The notes under the pieces were generated by a model. The model saw only the letters and a program-made list of their open reading frames with translations, made no database searches and was not told where the DNA came from. This document shows, in pieces, positions 33,659 to 42,246 of a stretch of DNA of 64,000 nucleotides. The stretch's first letter is position 1. Each line of letters starts with the position of its first letter. This DNA comes from Paenibacillaceae bacterium (GTDB lineage: Bacteria > Bacillota > Bacilli > Paenibacillales > Paenibacillaceae): contig REGQ01000016.1 in assembly GCA_004134985.1 (NCBI GenBank), positions 1 through 64,000 of the forward strand, given 5' to 3'. A program made the position numbers and the translations under genes.

Positions 33659-34163
33659 GGCTCAAAACTGAAATTAGCGGTTGACGAATTCAAATGAGCA
33701 TAGAACGAGGATAGAAATGGAAAACATTATCTGTCGGCATTAGCAGCGGCTGCAAACAGCCTTCTCCCTTTGGTAAGGTGTGTTCTGTTTCGTGGGTATT
33801 CGTGGGGATCTTGCGCTAACGCTTGCCACAGCGCTTAAATGGCCTCAAATGACCCTTTTGTAATTCTAACGCTTGTCACGGTGCTTATTCCCCCCATGGA
33901 CGGTTAAAATCATGCGATTTTCGATAAATAAGGTGGCTCAGTTTCCTTACAATCATTATGGGGCTGAATTTCCCTAAATAGCGCCGCTCATCAGCGTTAG
34001 AATGCCACACGAGCGGTTAGCATTCCAAGCGCGCACGCTGATGTCGCGAATAGCACTTCACTCACCCGTGCTCCTTTCGCCGCATGACGGCGGTCGGTCC
34101 ACCAGATGCTCCCTTCCTTGCTTTGATTCCGATTAAAGTCAACCACTGATTTTTAGATTGAGC
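33659..34163 (-). mobile_element. 505-bp non-autonomous IS4-family derivative (MITE-like)
   Basis: The element starts GGCTCAAAACTGAAATTAGC GGTTGAC and ends in the inverse of GCTCAATCTAAAAATCAGTG GTTGAC (about 20 of 26 bases agree). It is bounded by a perfect 9-bp target duplication TATTATATC (33650-33658, 34164-34172). No transposase remains. The left part matches, inverted, the tail of the IS at the window start (block at 33797-33835), and the right part matches, inverted, the copy at 51300. It is an internal deletion derivative that could be moved by the intact IS. Confidence 0.88.
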
Positions 34164-34172
34164 TATTATATC
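34164..34172. repeat. target-site duplication, right
   Basis: TATTATATC directly after the element, identical to 33650-33658; nine bases is usual for Tn5-like elements. Confidence 0.88.
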
Positions 34173-34713
34173 ACTATTAATTATTGCAATTACTATAGTT
34201 ACTTTTCTTTTGTTAAATCAGAACAATTCTGCTGCTTCTTCAAAGGATATAATTGACGTACATACTTCAGGAGATGTCGCAGAAAGTTTTTCATCTGTAG
34301 AAGAATTATATGAGAATGCATCTTTGGTCGTCCAAGTAGAAGCCACTAGAACTAAACCTATAGAGTACAGTGGTATAACCTTTACATTAACCGAAGGGAA
34401 AATAGAGAAATTCTTTAAAGGTGAATATGAAGCAAATGATGTTATTTCAATCCTAGAAACAGGTGGAATTTCCGAAGTACACTCAAATAACAAAGTTCAA
34501 AGAGTAAATTATATATTTGAAGAGAACGAAGTATTTAAAACTGGCGATAAAGCAATAATTTTCTTGAAAAAATATAGTGGTCCTATTGCTGAAAATTCAT
34601 ATGTTGTATTAGGAGTATATCAAGGAAAATTCTTAATAAATGGAGAGAAAATAATTGCCCCTGAACATGGAATAGAGGGAATAAGCGGTATTGAAGACTT
34701 GAAATTGAATTAA
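34173..34713 (+). pseudogene. exported protein gene cut at its 5' end by the 505-bp element
   Basis: The frame ending at 34713 has only a TTG at 34210 as start, with no ribosome binding site. Removing the element and one TSD copy joins AAGGAGAG at 33620 to a frame reading KVAIISLLIIAITIVTFLLL, a signal or membrane anchor running into NQNNSAASSKD. So the insertion split the signal sequence from the body. The body (VEELYENASLVVQVEATRTK, FTLTEGKIEKFFKGEY, GDKAIIFLKKYSGPI) looks like a family of exported Bacillota proteins of unknown role. No classic start codon is visible left of the insertion, so an additional change is possible. Confidence 0.65.
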
Positions 34714-34733
34714 CCACAAAGGCGGACTCAAAC

Positions 34734-35067
34734 ATGAAGAGGCTTTCTTTACTCATTTGTATTTCACTAATGACATTTTTTGTGATTTCTTGTAAACAGC
34801 CTGAACCTGACTGGACATACAGTTTTATTGTTTTTGAAGGTAATATATATGAAGTCACTAAAAATCTAGTAAATCAAACTGAAAGTGAAATAGGAGTTAT
34901 TGAAAAGAGAATTAAGGATGAAAAGTTGTACACTGGAATATTCTACTTATTCTAAAGGAACTAAGCTTTTTAAAATTCTTGATGTTGATATTAAAGATTC
35001 GATAGCCGTTGAAACTGAGTCGGAAAAGCTTTTGCAAGCAGATTATCAAGGTGAATATGGTAAGTAG
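34734..35067 (+). pseudogene. frameshifted small lipoprotein gene
   Basis: The frame from ATG 34734 encodes a lipoprotein signal (LLICISLMTFFVISC, Cys20) and a body up to DEKLYTG near 34935, then drifts into a stop at 34955. In the neighbouring frame the sequence continues EYSTYSKGTKLFKILDVDIK to GEYGK and a stop at 35067. Together they make a coherent protein of about 110 residues, so a single-base indel near 34935 has broken it, or the base is a sequencing error. It probably shared an operon with the gene ending at 34713. Confidence 0.65.
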
Positions 35068-35072
35068 GGGTA

Positions 35073-35108
35073 AAGGCAAGTGCAGTTTTAATGGCACTTG
35101 CCTTTTTT
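35073..35108. terminator. terminator between the lipoprotein remnant and the integrase remnant
   Basis: AAGGCAAGTGC pairs with GCACTTGCCTT and six T follow on the plus strand; it also lies just after the minus-strand integrase stop. Confidence 0.85.
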
Positions 35109-35110
35109 CT

Positions 35111-35694
35111 TTAGCCTAAAACTATATCCATTTCCTGCGCTGCCCCATAATCCACCCCGTATGTATGACTATACCGATCCAGTGTAATCCCCACAGAAGA
35201 GTGCCCCAAGCGTTCGGATACAACTTTAGGATGCACATTTTGCTGTAGCAGTAGCGAAGCATGGGTATGCCGAAGATCATGAAATCTGATTTTGGGAAGT
35301 CCAGATTTTCGCAGCATATCCAGCCAGCAAGACTCAAAATAATAGGGATTTACCGGGGAGCCATTCTTGGTTTGGGTGACCAGTCCCAAGTCTTTGTATG
35401 CAGGGTCAGCAGCAAGTTTGTCTTCTGCCTGTAATACTCTTTGTTTCTTTAGCGCATTCACTGTGATCTGTGGCAGAGCAATAACCCGAATGCCTGCCTT
35501 CGTTTTTGGCTCCTGAAAAATATGCCCCTTCTCGCCGCGCGTGTATGATTGTCTGATATGAATGGTTTTATCCTGAAAATTTACATCTTCCCAGCGTAAA
35601 GCAATCGCTTCGCCTCGTCTAAGTCCACATGTAGCAGCAAGAAGAATAATGATGTAGTAACGGTAGGGTTTGGCGTACTCTAAAAAGGTAACAA
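35111..35694 (-). pseudogene. tyrosine recombinase, N-terminal half deleted
   Basis: The minus-strand frame from a TAA near 35695 to 35111 encodes a complete catalytic domain: box I GLRRGEAIALRW, the beta-hairpin lysine region EPKTKAGIRVIALP, HDLRHTHASLLL, LGHSSVGITLDRYSH with the nucleophile Tyr. No standard start lies before a GTG at 35461 in mid-domain. About 200 residues (arm- and core-binding domains) are missing, so it cannot integrate DNA. It marks a former phage or integrative element. Confidence 0.75.
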
Positions 35695-35739
35695 GTTATC
35701 TGTCCAAACCTTGTACAAGAGCCATATCTATCTTGTCCA

Positions 35740-36273
35740 ATTGTTATTACCAAAATTTTTGAAGGGGAGTATGGTGGGGGTGAGGAGAAGTTGGAATTTT
35801 CCTTCTACGATAACGCGACTTGTAGATGGCGTACTTTTAACATTACCCGTGAAGCATTGGCGAAAGAGAGCACCATTACGCAAGTGAACAAATTTGGTTA
35901 CAGCTTGTCTACGGAACGCGGAAGGAAATCAGAAGCGAGAAGACTTATGGGTTTTATAAGGTTTGATGAGAATGCAAACTATGCGAATATCCCAAGACAA
36001 AAGATGGTAACCAAACTTGGTTTTTCATCGAATTTTAGATCTTTTGCATTGTACGACCCCAACGTAACAGTTGACTACGAGGGTCCAGAACAAAAAATGT
36101 TGTTAGAAAAAGGAGGGTGGCGAGGCGTGAGGAGCGAACAGGCAAAGGGTACGCGCCAGCGGCAAAGACTACATCGAGCGGGAGTACGAAAGCAACGGAC
36201 CAACACAGCAAGCCACTACACGCATACATCGGATCACATCAAAATTGCCCACTCTGCCCAAGTCTGCCCATGA
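35740..36273 (+). pseudogene. DUF927-like phage/mobile-element fragment
   Basis: The open frame includes EKLEFSFYDNATCRWRTFNI, TREALAKESTITQVNKFGYS and GFIRFDENANYANIPRQKMV, which recall the start of DUF927 proteins (helicase/primase-associated, found in phages and integrative elements). There is no proper start, the match fades after about residue 110, and the tail to 36273 is low-complexity and likely out of frame. It lies back to back with the beheaded integrase; the joint near 35695-35740 looks like a deletion scar. Confidence 0.4.
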
Positions 36274-36609
36274 CCTCTGGGCGGGCTTGAGAGCTTGTAC
36301 ACAAGGGAACGAAACTACATCTGCCCAGAAGCCCACAATAAAAAATAAAAAATGTATGTATATGTTGTATATGTGTGTAAAAAAGAAATGTATCTCTGTA
36401 TCGGTCTGTGGGCAGATAGGTACAGAACCACTGGGCAGGTATGGATAAGTGAAGCTGTAGCTTTACCAAGCACCGATGATGTTGATGAATTCTTTTTCTC
36501 CTAAAATCTTCAGTAATTGTAGTGGTCGTCACATTTTATTTAGTAATATTGTGCTATTGTCATATAGAAGTGTTTAGTCGTTGAGAAGATCACAAAAATG
36601 GAGGTAAAC
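36274..36609. other. 336-bp gap
   Basis: The region has several TGGGCAG/CTGCCCA motifs in both orientations and an A-rich stretch, but no gene was recognised. The promoter of the epimerase gene probably lies near its end. Confidence 0.35.
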
Positions 36610-37557
36610 ATGAACGTTCTTATAACAGGCGGAACAGGCTATATTGGGTCAGTGCTTGTAGACGAATCAATAAATGCTGGGCATAACACGTATGTATTGA
36701 CAAGAAGTAAAGCTAAATCAAAGGGCTTGGAGATGCAAGGTGCTAAGGTGATTGTTGGAGATATGCTTCAGGATGGACAATGGCAGCAAACAATCAATGA
36801 AATGGATGCGGTCATTCATTTGGCAGCTCCGCCCACATGGGGTAAAAAAGTAACCAAAAAAGTAGCCCTAACCTATGCAGATGGCCATTTGCAGCTCACA
36901 AAGCGACTGTTTGATGCCATTAATCCTAAACAATTAAAGCATCTTGTTTTTGTTGGCGGTACAAGTTATTTTGGCGATTCTGGCAATAAAGAGGCTAAGT
37001 CAGAATTATTCCAATCCGATCCAAAAGGCTGGGGACCCTATATTGCGCCCTCCATTAAATACGCAAAAGAGAAAATTGCAGAAGGATATCCTGCATCGAT
37101 TGTATTTCCTGCACAAATTTATGGACCTTCCTCATGGATGGAACAATTATACTTACAGCCTTTATTTATGAATAAGCCACTTACTACTTTAAAGGGCTAT
37201 GCCCCGTATTTTTCGCCTATTCATATTGAAGATTGTGCTCGTGCTCTGCTACATGTCATTGAACATGGGAAAATAGGCGAGGACTATATCATTTCTGATC
37301 TCCAGCAGCTGCCCTCCTCAGTATTTAGAGGGGAAATTATAAAACTCATGGGCGTGAAGGAGCCAAAATTTCGTGTGGTACCTCGCTGGCTATGCCAATT
37401 AATATTAGGTCCGGTATTAACGGAATATGCGACTGCTCATACTAATTTCTCAAGTAAAAAGCTCCAAGAGACAGGGTTTAAGTTCCGTTATCCGACATAT
37501 CAAGAGGGCTTGTCGCAAGTGGTTAAGGTGTGGCTTCAAAAGCAGAAGCAGTTATAG
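36610..37557 (+). CDS. NAD(P)-dependent epimerase/dehydratase family protein
   Basis: A 315-residue extended-SDR protein; ATGGAGGTAAAC precedes the ATG at 36610. The nucleotide motif GGTGYIGS lies at residues 7-14, and a later region contains IKYAKEKIAEGYPASIVFPA with IYGPSSW and PIHIEDCARALLHVIEH. The YxxxK motif is seen as YAKEK. The substrate is probably a sugar nucleotide or other carbonyl compound. It is a single-gene unit with its own terminator. Confidence 0.88.
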   Translation: MNVLITGGTGYIGSVLVDESINAGHNTYVLTRSKAKSKGLEMQGAKVIVGDMLQDGQWQQTINEMDAVIHLAAPPTWGKKVTKKVALTYADGHLQLTKRLFDAINPKQLKHLVFVGGTSYFGDSGNKEAKSELFQSDPKGWGPYIAPSIKYAKEKIAEGYPASIVFPAQIYGPSSWMEQLYLQPLFMNKPLTTLKGYAPYFSPIHIEDCARALLHVIEHGKIGEDYIISDLQQLPSSVFRGEIIKLMGVKEPKFRVVPRWLCQLILGPVLTEYATAHTNFSSKKLQETGFKFRYPTYQEGLSQVVKVWLQKQKQL

Positions 37558-37564
37558 GATAAAG

Positions 37565-37593
37565 CAAGCCGTATAGCTGCGGTTTGTTTTTTT
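37565..37593 (+). terminator. terminator after the epimerase gene
   Basis: CAAGCCG pairs with CGGTTTG (one G-T) and seven T follow. Confidence 0.8.
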
Positions 37594-37743
37594 ATCGTTA
37601 AAAGCTCGCACAGGCAGGGCGTTAAGACTTTCCTGCCTGGTACGAGCTGCACTTAAACGGTTGAACCGCCGTATACCAAACGGTACGTACAGTGGTGTGG
37701 AAGGTTGGCTACTCAACTAATGGGCAGCCTGCTATTCAATTGG

Positions 37744-39780
37744 CTAGCGGCTACCTAGTAGAAACAAATCGCCGAAGGCGTCAGGATTCTTGCGACCGAT
37801 GCCGCCGTTGTACTCAATCCAGCCTTTGCGGCCTGAGCTGTCGTTGTCATTGACTAGCAGCGAGAATTTAAGCTGGGTGCCTTCCAAAAACGCGTCTGCG
37901 CCAAGTTCCTCGCGCGGAATGGCCAGCTCGTAGATCGTCTCCTTATCATGTCGCGTAATGCCGACCTGCATGTTGTTCATCGGTCCCGGTTTGAAAGGAC
38001 GCGGGCCGAGCCAACGGAACGCCGTAGTCGTGCCTTTTTCCAGCAGTGCGGCCCCAAACTCGTGAACGCCGGACAGGTGTCCGTTTTCATCCACCAGCCG
38101 GAAGCCAAACTGTACACTGTCGCCTAGATAGATGTTAGCAGGCTCTTCATGCTGCACGTGCTGATCGTCCTTTATTTGCAGAGCGATGTACACATAGCTC
38201 TCGTCCCATGCAATCCAGCCAAGCCCGCTAAGGTCATCCGGTCCGTTATAATCATGCAGCCGCAGCTGCGACTGACGATTCAGGGGAAACGGGTGTTCGG
38301 GCTTCCAGTCTTCAAGCGATCCATCGATTGTAAGCGGCTTGGACAGCTTCTCTGCGACATAGACGTAGGTTAGTATGGCTGTCTCTTGCAATACGGTTCC
38401 TGAGCTATTCATTACGGAAATCGCCTGCGGATCCTCGGCGTAATTCGCCAGCGTCAAGCTGCTGCTCGTGCCGGGCTGCAGCAGCTCGAACGAATAGGTT
38501 TCCTGCTTCTGTTCCTCGGCTTCAAGTGCACTTATGCCCAATGTTCCCTGCAGTGCGCGGGGTGACTGGTTCGTGACGGTAAGGCGGGTCTGTATTTGAT
38601 GGCTTGCCTTATCATAGAAGACCGTTCTAGCGATGCTGAGCGGCTCCTTCACCTTGATATATACGGCGAGTGCTAAGGCAGAGGAGCCCTTAGCGCCCGT
38701 CTTCAGCAGGAGCGGATAAATGCCGGCCCGCGCATCCCCTGGAATCTGTATGGCAGGGTGCTGCCCGGAAGCGAGCGAGTCTGAGCCAGTCAGCTTCCAG
38801 CCCTTCGGTAGACTAACTTGCAGCCGATTGTCCTCTTCGGTATGCTGTGTCTTTCTGATTAGCGGTATTTCGGCCGTATCGCCTGCGAATGCGCCAATTT
38901 CGATTTGTCCCGGCATAAAAGACTGGTCGGGCGTCGAAACCGCGTTTCGCAAAAAATGAACCGTTGATTGAACAACCTGCTCCCAATACGCAGGGTCATG
39001 ATAGTTGTGCTCGCCGCCCTGCAGCGTGACTAGCTGATTGTATACGCCCGCCCTTCCCAGTTTGTCGGATAGAAGCAGGCTTTGGTCATACAGAACTATG
39101 GCATCGGCCGTGCCATGGATAATTAGGGTCGAAGGGAATCCCTCGTTGATCTTGCCGACAAACATTGGACCATAAATATCGATGACGGCAAACAGTCCAA
39201 TCGAATCATTCTGACCGGATGCCGCGAACTGGTTGGCATAGGCAGCTGCCAGCAGTCCGCCCGCCGAATCGCCTCCAATCGCTGTATGTTTTGTGTCAAT
39301 CCGATAAGTGTCCTTATGCTCATGAAGCCAGATTAAGGCATCCTGAATATCTGCAAGCGCATCGCTCTGCGTGCCTTTCATATCACTCTCAGGATTGGCT
39401 CGGAGGCGATAGTTTATAGAGGCGACGGCGTAGCCTCTGCTGGACCATTCCTTTGCAATAGCCTCTGCATCACCTTTATCGCCCGAATTAAAGCCCCCGC
39501 CGTGGATAAACAAAATTAGCGGACGTGCGGCCTCTCCTTCCTGGACAGGCTCATACACATCGAGGGCAAGCTGCTCCTCCTTGCCTTGCTCATTGGCCTT
39601 GACTGCAAACACGATATCCTTCTGCACCTGTACTTTGAACACCGGCTCCAGTAGCCGAGCTGCTTCTGTGTCGTTGTTGTCGGTTGATTTCGTTAAGTAA
39701 TTAAGTCCCGGCACGCAAAGCAGTGCTACAACGGCTATAATTGCGGCCGACCATAGGATAAGTCTGGCGTGTTTTCCCAA
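37744..39780 (-). CDS. membrane-anchored esterase with CBM9-like domain
   Basis: A 678-residue protein with a TTG start after AAGGGGGG. Residues 8-28 form an N-terminal anchor or signal. The catalytic part (about 50-290) is an alpha/beta hydrolase of the esterase/lipase group: oxyanion HGGGF, nucleophile in GGDSAGG, DAI near STLIIHGTAD and His in GGEHNYHD. Linker domains follow, then a CBM9-like module (about 500-675, LTIDGSLEDWKPEH, SGLGWIAWDESYVYIALQIK, FSLLVNDNDSSGRKGWIEYN) that closely parallels the domain in the giant SLH protein. It may deacetylate or de-esterify the polysaccharides that protein attacks. Confidence 0.85.
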   Translation of the reverse strand: MGKHARLILWSAAIIAVVALLCVPGLNYLTKSTDNNDTEAARLLEPVFKVQVQKDIVFAVKANEQGKEEQLALDVYEPVQEGEAARPLILFIHGGGFNSGDKGDAEAIAKEWSSRGYAVASINYRLRANPESDMKGTQSDALADIQDALIWLHEHKDTYRIDTKHTAIGGDSAGGLLAAAYANQFAASGQNDSIGLFAVIDIYGPMFVGKINEGFPSTLIIHGTADAIVLYDQSLLLSDKLGRAGVYNQLVTLQGGEHNYHDPAYWEQVVQSTVHFLRNAVSTPDQSFMPGQIEIGAFAGDTAEIPLIRKTQHTEEDNRLQVSLPKGWKLTGSDSLASGQHPAIQIPGDARAGIYPLLLKTGAKGSSALALAVYIKVKEPLSIARTVFYDKASHQIQTRLTVTNQSPRALQGTLGISALEAEEQKQETYSFELLQPGTSSSLTLANYAEDPQAISVMNSSGTVLQETAILTYVYVAEKLSKPLTIDGSLEDWKPEHPFPLNRQSQLRLHDYNGPDDLSGLGWIAWDESYVYIALQIKDDQHVQHEEPANIYLGDSVQFGFRLVDENGHLSGVHEFGAALLEKGTTTAFRWLGPRPFKPGPMNNMQVGITRHDKETIYELAIPREELGADAFLEGTQLKFSLLVNDNDSSGRKGWIEYNGGIGRKNPDAFGDLFLLGSR

Positions 39781-39956
39781 ATTGCATCCCCCCTTTTCGC
39801 CATTATTTCAATTATTGGGAATAGATGTAAGGGTTGGTTTTACGACAATTATGTTTAAAATTACGATTGTTGAAAGTAAGGCGCTGAAGGCAGTGAGTTC
39901 AATAGCATAATATCCGATTAAATAAGGGAATCGCAGGATTTGGTATAATAGATGCC

Positions 39957-40010
39957 AGTTGCGACGGGAAACGAGTAAGAGTTAAGAGGCCGCATCGGAC
40001 GGGGGGTGGG
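39957..40010 (+). repeat. sulfurtransferase-tail repeat, short degraded copy
   Basis: GTTGCGACGGGAAACGAGTA AGAG and the following GGCCGCATCGGACGGGG align with the copy at 45288-45345. Confidence 0.45.
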
Positions 40011-40052
40011 CTAGCAGCAAATTTGTACATTATTCCAATTAGCCTTGGGCGG

Positions 40053-40183
40053 ACAGTTGGAGCGATTGGATCTCGTACAGGGAGAATCCGATTGCGATGG
40101 GGAAAGGTAAGAGGCCGGAAGCCGTATCGGACGCGGGTTGGAGGGCTGTGACAGGTTGCCGATTGGGGCCTGTCGCAGCCCTC
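40053..40183 (+). repeat. sulfurtransferase-tail repeat with hairpin
   Basis: It begins CAGTTGGAGCGATTGGATCT and GAGAATCCGATTGCGATGGG, matching codons for SWSDWI and ENPIA at the end of the sulfurtransferase at 32711. It closes with a near-perfect 15-base stem (GAGGGCTGTGACAGG, 40141-40155, with 40169-40183). No open gene leads into it. Confidence 0.7.
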
Positions 40184-40350
40184 TTGCTTTGCTGTTGGCA
40201 TATGGACTGCTCATCTCAAAAAATTCATCCAAGCGGTCAGGGTTATACACGGCTCCAGGTTAATACCAAGAACAGATATAGTTAATTTTTATCGATACAA
40301 AAAATCTGTAAATGGTAAAATTGAGAAACGAGTATATAAGGGGAAGTCAT

Positions 40351-40395
40351 ATGAGTACGGTGCAACGTCGGAAACCAAAGGAGTTTGTTCAATGA
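40351..40395 (+). CDS. 14-residue leader peptide MSTVQRRKPKEFVQ
   Basis: AAGGGGAAG precedes the ATG. The ORF ends in TGA that overlaps the ATG of the methyltransferase (ATGA, 40392-40395), and the methyltransferase ribosome binding site AAAGGAG (40377-40383) lies inside the ORF. Translation of the big gene should therefore depend on the small one. Arg-Arg-Lys at positions 6-8 matches the R/K-x-R/K stall pattern. Function inferred from layout. Confidence 0.55.
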   Translation: MSTVQRRKPKEFVQ

Positions 40396-41108
40396 CTTTT
40401 AAATCATATAAGAAAGATTACGATTATTCATATTCAAATGGTGTGTTCCCTACAATAGAACTGCTTCAACATCGCCCCAATATAATTGAAAAGATATTAT
40501 TGCATTCAAAAGGAAGTCAAAACCAGGGCATAAAGAAGATCATTGAGCTTTGTAACCAACACGGGATTGTGTTTGAGTTAAACGACAAGCTAGTAAGCAA
40601 ATTAAGTACTAAGGAAAATTGCTATGCCATTGGAATTTTTTCAAAACCGTCCGATAATCTTTCTGACATTGAGAATCACATCGTCCTTGTAAATCCAGGT
40701 GATATGGGAAATTTGGGAACCATTATTCGAACTGCAGTTGGGTTTGGAATTACTAATTTAGGCATAATAAGACCCGCTGTTGACGCATACGATCCTAAAG
40801 TTATTAGAGGGTCAATGGGTTCTTTTTTCAAAATGAGTATACAATATTTTGATAGTTTTCAAGAATACATGACCAGATATTTTAACGAAATTTATACCTT
40901 CAGACTAAATGCTCAAACGACGCTTAATAACGTAAAAATAAATGGGGGCAGACCTTATACCCTCCTTTTCGGTAACGAAAGCTCTGGACTAGCAAGGGAA
41001 TTTAATAATATAGGTTATAGTGTAAAAATTCCTCATGGCTATGAGATTGATTCATTAAATTTGGCTATTGCTGTTGCTATAGCAGTTCATCATTTTACAA
41101 ATAATTAA
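40392..41108 (+). CDS. SpoU/TrmH-type RNA 2'-O-methyltransferase
   Basis: A 238-residue protein. Residues 1-90 form a small substrate-binding domain; the rest is the knotted SPOUT domain with its three motifs: NPGDMGNLGTIIRTAVGFGI (motif 1), YTLLFGNESSGLAREF (motif 2) and VKIPHGYEIDSLNLAIAVAI (motif 3). These enzymes methylate ribose 2'-OH of tRNA or 23S rRNA. The group includes the thiostrepton-resistance methyltransferase (A1067) and avilamycin-resistance AviRb. The overlapping leader ORF and the adjacent TipAS-type regulator support a resistance role; housekeeping tRNA methylation cannot be excluded. Confidence 0.85.
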   Translation: MTFKSYKKDYDYSYSNGVFPTIELLQHRPNIIEKILLHSKGSQNQGIKKIIELCNQHGIVFELNDKLVSKLSTKENCYAIGIFSKPSDNLSDIENHIVLVNPGDMGNLGTIIRTAVGFGITNLGIIRPAVDAYDPKVIRGSMGSFFKMSIQYFDSFQEYMTRYFNEIYTFRLNAQTTLNNVKINGGRPYTLLFGNESSGLAREFNNIGYSVKIPHGYEIDSLNLAIAVAIAVHHFTNN

Positions 41109-41114
41109 GAGCAT

Positions 41115-41178
41115 ATCCACCATTCTGGTGCTACCTTGCTTCACTTTGCCTTCCCGTAACATTCCGTTCGGCTTGATC
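41115..41178 (+). repeat. dispersed repeat B, copy 1
   Basis: ATCCACC, CTGGTGCTAC, GCTTCACTT, GCCTT and CGTTCGGCT occur in the same order and spacing as at 47064-47127, about 70 per cent identical by eye. Both copies follow a gene stop. Confidence 0.5.
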
Positions 41179-41258
41179 CATCCGCAGAATTAATTTGTAG
41201 TGAACTGCCGAGGAGGAAGAGACTCGTGTCCCTCGTAGCGGTTTTTGGGGTAAATCTC

Positions 41259-41289
41259 TTGACTACTACGTTACGTCATAGTGCATAAT
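41259..41289 (+). promoter_or_regulatory. MerR-type promoter with 19-bp spacer and dyad operator
   Basis: TTGACT (41259-41264) and CATAAT (41284-41289) are 19 bases apart, the over-long spacing typical of MerR-activated promoters. The dyad ACTAnnACGT-T-ACGTnnTAGT (41262-41282) is centred between them. The downstream operon encodes a MerR/TipAS protein, so self-activation is the simplest reading. Confidence 0.8.
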
Positions 41290-41319
41290 ATCCACTATAA
41301 TAAATAAGGGGTGAAAGAT

Positions 41320-42246
41320 ATGAATATAAAGTCATTACGCTCAGATAAAATTTATCGAAGAGTTGCACAAGCTCCACAAGAGGAAAAGGTTGAGTTATTC
41401 AGACAAGAAATGTTGGCTCCATTTATGAAAAAATGGGAAATCCAGCATATCCCTTTCAAAGCTGAGGAGCCCAATGGTTTTGATGTTATTACATTGAATA
41501 ATATAATGAACATCTCTCCTAATCAGATCACAAATGAGATTTCAACAGAAATAGAATTAATCTCGTCTGATTCTTTTTGGTCTGAGTGTGAAGATGCCGT
41601 GAAGAAAAGCCTTCATTTATTTGCAGAGCATGGAGTGAACCTATCTGTATCCGATTACTTATTTACCATTCTATTAGGGAATCCGGAAAGCCCTTCATTA
41701 ATGTTAAGTGAAGGATATAGTGGTGATGGGGGTATTCCTGGCTATATATTTTGTACACTTGTGCCAAATGAATATACAATACCTCGAATGAAAGCTGCTT
41801 TAGCACACGAATGTAATCATAATGTTCGGTATCAATTTATTCAATGGGATCATACCGTTACCTTAGGTGAATTAATCGTTAGTGAAGGATTAGCAGAAAA
41901 CTTTGCTACTTCCATCTTTGGGGAAGATATGCTTGGCCCTTGGGTATCGAAAACAACTGCGCAAATGCTTAATGAGCGTATTAAGCCTGTACTCAAGGAA
42001 CAATTACAAATAGCAGGCTTTGATAAAATTGCACCGTATCTTTACGGTGACGAAATAGCAAAACTTCAAAACTATGAACCAGTCAATATGCCTTACAGTG
42101 CGGGCTATGCCTGTGGATATTATCTAATTAAATACTACTTAGAAAAAACAGGGAAATCGATTTTTGAAGCAACAATTACACCTGCCAATCAAATACTAGA
42201 TGACATAGAAGGATTTTGGGATGAAGAAACCATTATTAGCGGTTAA
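41320..42246 (+). CDS. DUF2268-like putative zinc protease
   Basis: A 308-residue protein; AAGGGGTGA precedes the ATG at 41320. It has a zinc-peptidase motif HECNH at residues 163-167 (AALAHECNHNVRYQF) and a downstream glutamate region LIVSEGLAENFATSIFG, as in DUF2268 proteins, which are predicted Zn-dependent proteases. No signal peptide. Its 3' end overlaps the MerR gene start by 26 bases, so the two are coupled. Substrate unknown. Confidence 0.8.
   Translation: MNIKSLRSDKIYRRVAQAPQEEKVELFRQEMLAPFMKKWEIQHIPFKAEEPNGFDVITLNNIMNISPNQITNEISTEIELISSDSFWSECEDAVKKSLHLFAEHGVNLSVSDYLFTILLGNPESPSLMLSEGYSGDGGIPGYIFCTLVPNEYTIPRMKAALAHECNHNVRYQFIQWDHTVTLGELIVSEGLAENFATSIFGEDMLGPWVSKTTAQMLNERIKPVLKEQLQIAGFDKIAPYLYGDEIAKLQNYEPVNMPYSAGYACGYYLIKYYLEKTGKSIFEATITPANQILDDIEGFWDEETIISG

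Larger units (their letters stand above)
39781..40350. other. 570-bp gap made largely of repeat copies
   Basis: Contains two degraded sulfurtransferase-tail repeats (listed separately), a large stem-loop, and an AT-rich end that should hold the promoter of the methyltransferase leader. No gene was recognised. Confidence 0.5.
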
